From positions 1-7,709 of the forward strand of contig JAGSPQ010000136.1 of NCBI GenBank assembly GCA_018262385.1: a stretch of DNA of 7,709 nucleotides. Reading direction: 5' to 3'. Origin of the DNA: Myxococcaceae bacterium (lineage in GTDB: Bacteria > Myxococcota > Myxococcia > Myxococcales > Myxococcaceae). How positions within the stretch are numbered: the first letter of the stretch is position 1; every line of letters starts with the position of its first letter. The notes beneath the pieces are model-generated. The model was not told where the DNA came from. It searched no databases and saw only the letters and a program-made list of their open reading frames with translations. Below are positions 5,840 to 7,709 of this stretch, piece by piece. Position numbers and translations under genes: made by a program.

Positions 5840-7381
5840 TTTCTTCTCGAACCCCCGGACCAGCTTCACCAGCTCGGCGACCACCTCGGGCTGGTCCTCG
5901 AGGCCGGGGTTGGCGGGCATCAGCGGGCTCTTGCCGACCGCCGGCCCGCCCTTGAGGATGATCGTCTTCAGGTGCTCGTCGGTGACGGTGGTCTGCCACG
6001 CGGTCTCGGTGAAGTTGCGCGGCCTGGTGGGCAGCGCGCTGGCGGCGAGGCCATCGCCCGCGCCCTTCTCGCCATGGCAGGCGGCGCAGACGGTGGCGAA
6101 CTGCTGCCGGGCGGCCTCGGAGGCAGGCAGCGGGGCCTGGGCGGCGGCGAGCTTCACCTTCCCCGGCAGCACCGCGGGGCCGGGCGCGTTCACGTCGGCC
6201 CCCTGGGCGAACCAGGCGCCGACCAGCTCGCGCTCGGCGATCGTCATCTGGGTCAGGTTCGCCAGCGGCATCGTCTGCTTCTGCACCGCGCGCATGAACA
6301 TCCGCTCGGCGTGGGCGTGCACCCGATCGGGCGAGTCGAGCAGGACGCCGCTGGGCGCCGCGGCGAACAGCTCGCTCGAGGGATTGGCCGAGTGGCAGCT
6401 GGTGCAGCGGGTCTGGAGGATCGCGTTCACCGTGGCGTACGAGACCTTCGGGCCCTCGCGGTACTTCGCCATCAGCTCGCCCGAGGGGCCTTCGGGCTGG
6501 GTGAGGAAGGCCACCGCGCCGAGCGCCGCCACCAGGGTCGCGACCAGCGCCGGGTGCGACTGGCGCCGGAAGTTCATCACGTACTTCAGCGTCACTCCGA
6601 CGATCGCGATCAGCGCGAAGACCAGCCACGCCTGAGGGTGCGAGTACGTGCTCGGGAAGTGGTTGCTCAACATCGTGAAGAGCACCGGCAACGTCATGTA
6701 GTGGTTGTGAACCGAGCGGCCCTTCGCCCGCACGCCGTAGCTGGTGTCGACCGGGGTGCCCGCCTGGGTGGCGGCGATCATGTGGCGCTGCGAGGGGATG
6801 ATCCGGAAGAAGACGTTGAAGGTCATCACCGTGCCCATCACCGCCCCGAGGTGAAGGAACGCGGCCCGGCCGCTGAACAGGTGGGTGAGGCCGTACGCGA
6901 GGGCGACCAGCAGGCCGAACCAGACCGCCGCGAAGACCCGCTGATCCTTCGCCAGCGGCGTGCGCCAGAGGGTGTCGTAGACGAGGAAGGAGACCGGCAG
7001 CAGGCCCGCGCTGATCGCGACCGCCTGCCAGTAGGGGAGGTCGGCCACCGCCTTGTCGATCAGGAAGGCGGCGCCCCCCAGGTAGTAGACGATCGTCAGC
7101 AACATCACCCCGGTGATCCAGGTGGCGTAGCTCTCCCACTTGAACCAGTAGAGCGTCGGCGGCAGCTCGGACAACGACTTGCGCTTGACGACTTCGTAGA
7201 ACGCGCCGGAGTGGGTCATCCACAGCTCGCCCGCCGCCCCGTCGTCGCGCTTCTTGCTCGCCGGGCCGATGTGACTGTCGAGCCACATGAAGAGGAACGA
7301 GTCACCGACCCACATGATCGCGGCGATCACGTGAATCCAGCGGACCAGCAGGTTGAGCCATTCCTGAAGCACTGCTGACAT
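5837..7381 (-). CDS. puuD: Membrane urate hydroxylase with two cytochrome c domains
   Basis: PuuD oxidises urate to 5-hydroxyisourate and passes electrons to cytochrome c instead of making H2O2, in place of soluble uricase. From ATG 7381 the protein is 514 aa. Residues about 10-300 are the membrane domain, with hydrophobic segments near 13-34, 85-107, 118-138, 149-169, 174-195, 250-268 and 277-294, starting with LVRWIHVIAAIMWVGDSFLF. A first haem motif CTSCH (326-330) has candidate Met ligand 371 in QTMPLANLTQM, the usual PuuD cytochrome. A second haem motif CAACH (432-436) has candidate Met488 in SPLMPANPG. The family is about 400-430 aa from memory, and the extra length matches this second haem domain. 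The start at 7381 begins directly before the first conserved helix. The frame is open for 59 more codons upstream, but that part is polar and overlaps the divergent gene. It is the first gene of the operon. Confidence 0.95.
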   Translation of the reverse strand: MSAVLQEWLNLLVRWIHVIAAIMWVGDSFLFMWLDSHIGPASKKRDDGAAGELWMTHSGAFYEVVKRKSLSELPPTLYWFKWESYATWITGVMLLTIVYYLGGAAFLIDKAVADLPYWQAVAISAGLLPVSFLVYDTLWRTPLAKDQRVFAAVWFGLLVALAYGLTHLFSGRAAFLHLGAVMGTVMTFNVFFRIIPSQRHMIAATQAGTPVDTSYGVRAKGRSVHNHYMTLPVLFTMLSNHFPSTYSHPQAWLVFALIAIVGVTLKYVMNFRRQSHPALVATLVAALGAVAFLTQPEGPSGELMAKYREGPKVSYATVNAILQTRCTSCHSANPSSELFAAAPSGVLLDSPDRVHAHAERMFMRAVQKQTMPLANLTQMTIAERELVGAWFAQGADVNAPGPAVLPGKVKLAAAQAPLPASEAARQQFATVCAACHGEKGAGDGLAASALPTRPRNFTETAWQTTVTDEHLKTIILKGGPAVGKSPLMPANPGLEDQPEVVAELVKLVRGFEKK

Positions 7382-7390
7382 GAACAGCGG

Positions 7391-7419
7391 GTCATACAGC
7401 GTGGCGGGGCAATCGTCAG
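7391..7419 (-). promoter_or_regulatory. Candidate sigma70-like promoter for the urate operon
   Basis: Reading leftward, CTGACG (7419-7414) and TATGAC (7396-7391) each match four of six bases of the -35 and -10 consensus and are exactly 17 nt apart. The -10 box ends 9 nt before the puuD ATG, so a transcript would start only about 2-4 nt before it, nearly leaderless. No Shine-Dalgarno precedes that ATG, which fits. In GC-rich DNA such partial matches occur by chance, so this is only a candidate. Confidence 0.27.
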
Positions 7420-7454
7420 TGCGGATCTGGCCCCATTCGGAGCGCAAGTCCCAG

Positions 7455-7470
7455 GGGGAGTAAGCTCCCC
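7455..7470. repeat. Short inverted repeat in the puuD/lipoprotein intergenic region
   Basis: GGGGAG (7455-7460) and CTCCCC (7465-7470) are perfect complements around a 4-nt loop TAAG. The left arm overlaps the only G-rich ribosome binding site candidate for the lipoprotein gene starting at 7476, so a hairpin here could hide it. It could equally be an operator between the two divergent genes. With a 6-bp stem, chance is also possible. There is no T-tract, so it is not a typical terminator. Confidence 0.3.
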
Positions 7471-7475
7471 GGCCC

Positions 7476-7709
7476 ATGCGATTCCACCTCTCAGCCGTCG
7501 TCGTGGCCGTGCTGCTTGCCAGCTGCGTTCCCAACAGCCAGGGCGCCCTGTGCACCACGGACTCGAACTGCCCGACCGGTCAGAACTGCCAGGCGGGGGT
7601 CTGCGCTCCCGGCACCGGGTCGGGGGGAGGCGCTGGGGGAGGCACCGCGGGAGGCTCCGGCGGTGGATCGGGCGGAGGCGTCGCCGGTGGATCGGGCGGA
7701 GGCGACGCG
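7476..7709 (+). CDS. Lipoprotein with cysteine-rich motif and Gly-Ser spacer, 3' end cut
   Basis: Only the first 78 residues are in the window. The N-terminus MRFHLSAVVVAVLLASC is a lipoprotein signal peptide with lipobox L-A-S-C and lipid-attached Cys17. Next comes CTTDSNCPTGQNCQAGVC, four cysteines spaced C-x5-C-x5-C-x4-C. This is the type of short disulfide-stabilised module common in secreted myxobacterial proteins. It then enters a spacer of Gly with Ser, Ala and Thr that is still running at the window edge. The distal domain, and therefore the function, is unseen. A G-rich sequence GGGGGAG ending at 7460 could be the ribosome binding site, but at 15 nt it is far from the start. It is divergent from puuD, with 94 bp between the starts. 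No link to urate metabolism is evident. Confidence 0.8.
   Translation, partial: MRFHLSAVVVAVLLASCVPNSQGALCTTDSNCPTGQNCQAGVCAPGTGSGGGAGGGTAGGSGGGSGGGVAGGSGGGDA
7661..7704 (+). repeat. Two direct copies of a 20-nt Gly-Ser-coding repeat
   Basis: CGGTGGATCGGGCGGAGGCG occurs identically at 7661-7680 and 7685-7704, a 24-nt period that keeps the reading frame. It encodes GGSGGG units of the lipoprotein spacer. Perfect repetition suggests recent unit duplication or slippage, so the spacer length may vary between strains. The array may continue beyond the window. Confidence 0.65.

Larger units (their letters stand above)
2101..7381 (-). other. Urate-to-glyoxylate catabolic operon
   Basis: Five consecutive minus-strand genes, puuD, allB, alc-uraD, uraH and allA, are separated by a 1-nt overlap and then 17, 4 and 2 nt. 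Such tight spacing argues for one transcript. Together they encode all six enzymatic activities needed to turn urate into glyoxylate and two urea molecules, without a gap. The boundaries are clear: a divergent lipoprotein gene lies upstream of puuD and a convergent gene overlaps the end of allA. No regulator, purine permease, xanthine dehydrogenase or urease is encoded inside it. Single-transcript status is inferred from spacing, not observed. Confidence 0.9.

Noticed and set aside
4467..6635. Very long open frame on the plus strand opposite allB and puuD (722 codons)
   Set aside because: It is antisense to genes with intact catalytic motifs, its translation is low-complexity Gly/Ala/Arg/Val, and GC-rich codons leave few stops on the opposite strand.
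5972..7378. Plus-strand open frame opposite puuD (468 codons)
   Set aside because: The translation is Arg/Gly/His-rich with no recognisable domain, and it mirrors puuD codons exactly. It is a compositional shadow.
7455..7470. Reading the G-rich hairpin as a transcription terminator
   Set aside because: The stem is only 6 bp, there is no following T-run on either strand, and it lies between divergent starts where a terminator is not expected.
7382..7558. 59-codon N-terminal extension of puuD from an upstream ATG
   Set aside because: The added residues are polar and unlike the family. They overlap the lipoprotein start, and conserved sequence begins at the ATG at 7381.

Overview
The window is GC-rich, densely packed bacterial DNA. 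The gene at the right edge looks myxobacterial: a lipoprotein with a cysteine-spaced N-terminus followed by a long Gly-Ser spacer. That style and the base composition suggest a member of the Myxococcota. This is inference; no phylogenetic marker is present.

Left part (1-2111): a KAS I (FabB-like) beta-ketoacyl-ACP synthase reads leftward off the window edge with its Cys-His-His triad visible. A small acyl carrier protein with an intact DSL phosphopantetheine motif is transcribed divergently from it. Downstream of the carrier protein is an exported two-domain protein of unknown function. The synthase and carrier protein probably work together on an acyl chain whose identity cannot be read here.

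Centre and right (2101-7381, minus strand): a complete five-gene operon for urate breakdown, puuD - allB - alc/uraD - uraH - allA. PuuD, a membrane urate hydroxylase with cytochrome c domains, makes 5-hydroxyisourate. UraH hydrolyses this to OHCU. The UraD domain decarboxylates OHCU to (S)-allantoin, and AllB opens the ring to allantoate. The Alc domain releases urea and (S)-ureidoglycolate, and AllA releases the second urea and glyoxylate. The genes are spaced by a 1-nt overlap, then 17, 4 and 2 nt, so translational coupling is likely. Both ends of the operon are inside the window: it starts next to a divergent gene and ends by overlapping a convergent one by 11 bp. No regulator, transporter, urease or glyoxylate gene is present.

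Two architectures stand out. Allantoicase and OHCU decarboxylase are fused in one polypeptide although they catalyse non-adjacent steps. PuuD carries two c-type haem domains, one more than I recall for the family. The right edge (7476-7709) is the start of the divergent lipoprotein gene. No tRNA, rRNA, CRISPR array or insertion sequence was seen, and no gene-free stretch exceeds 300 bases.
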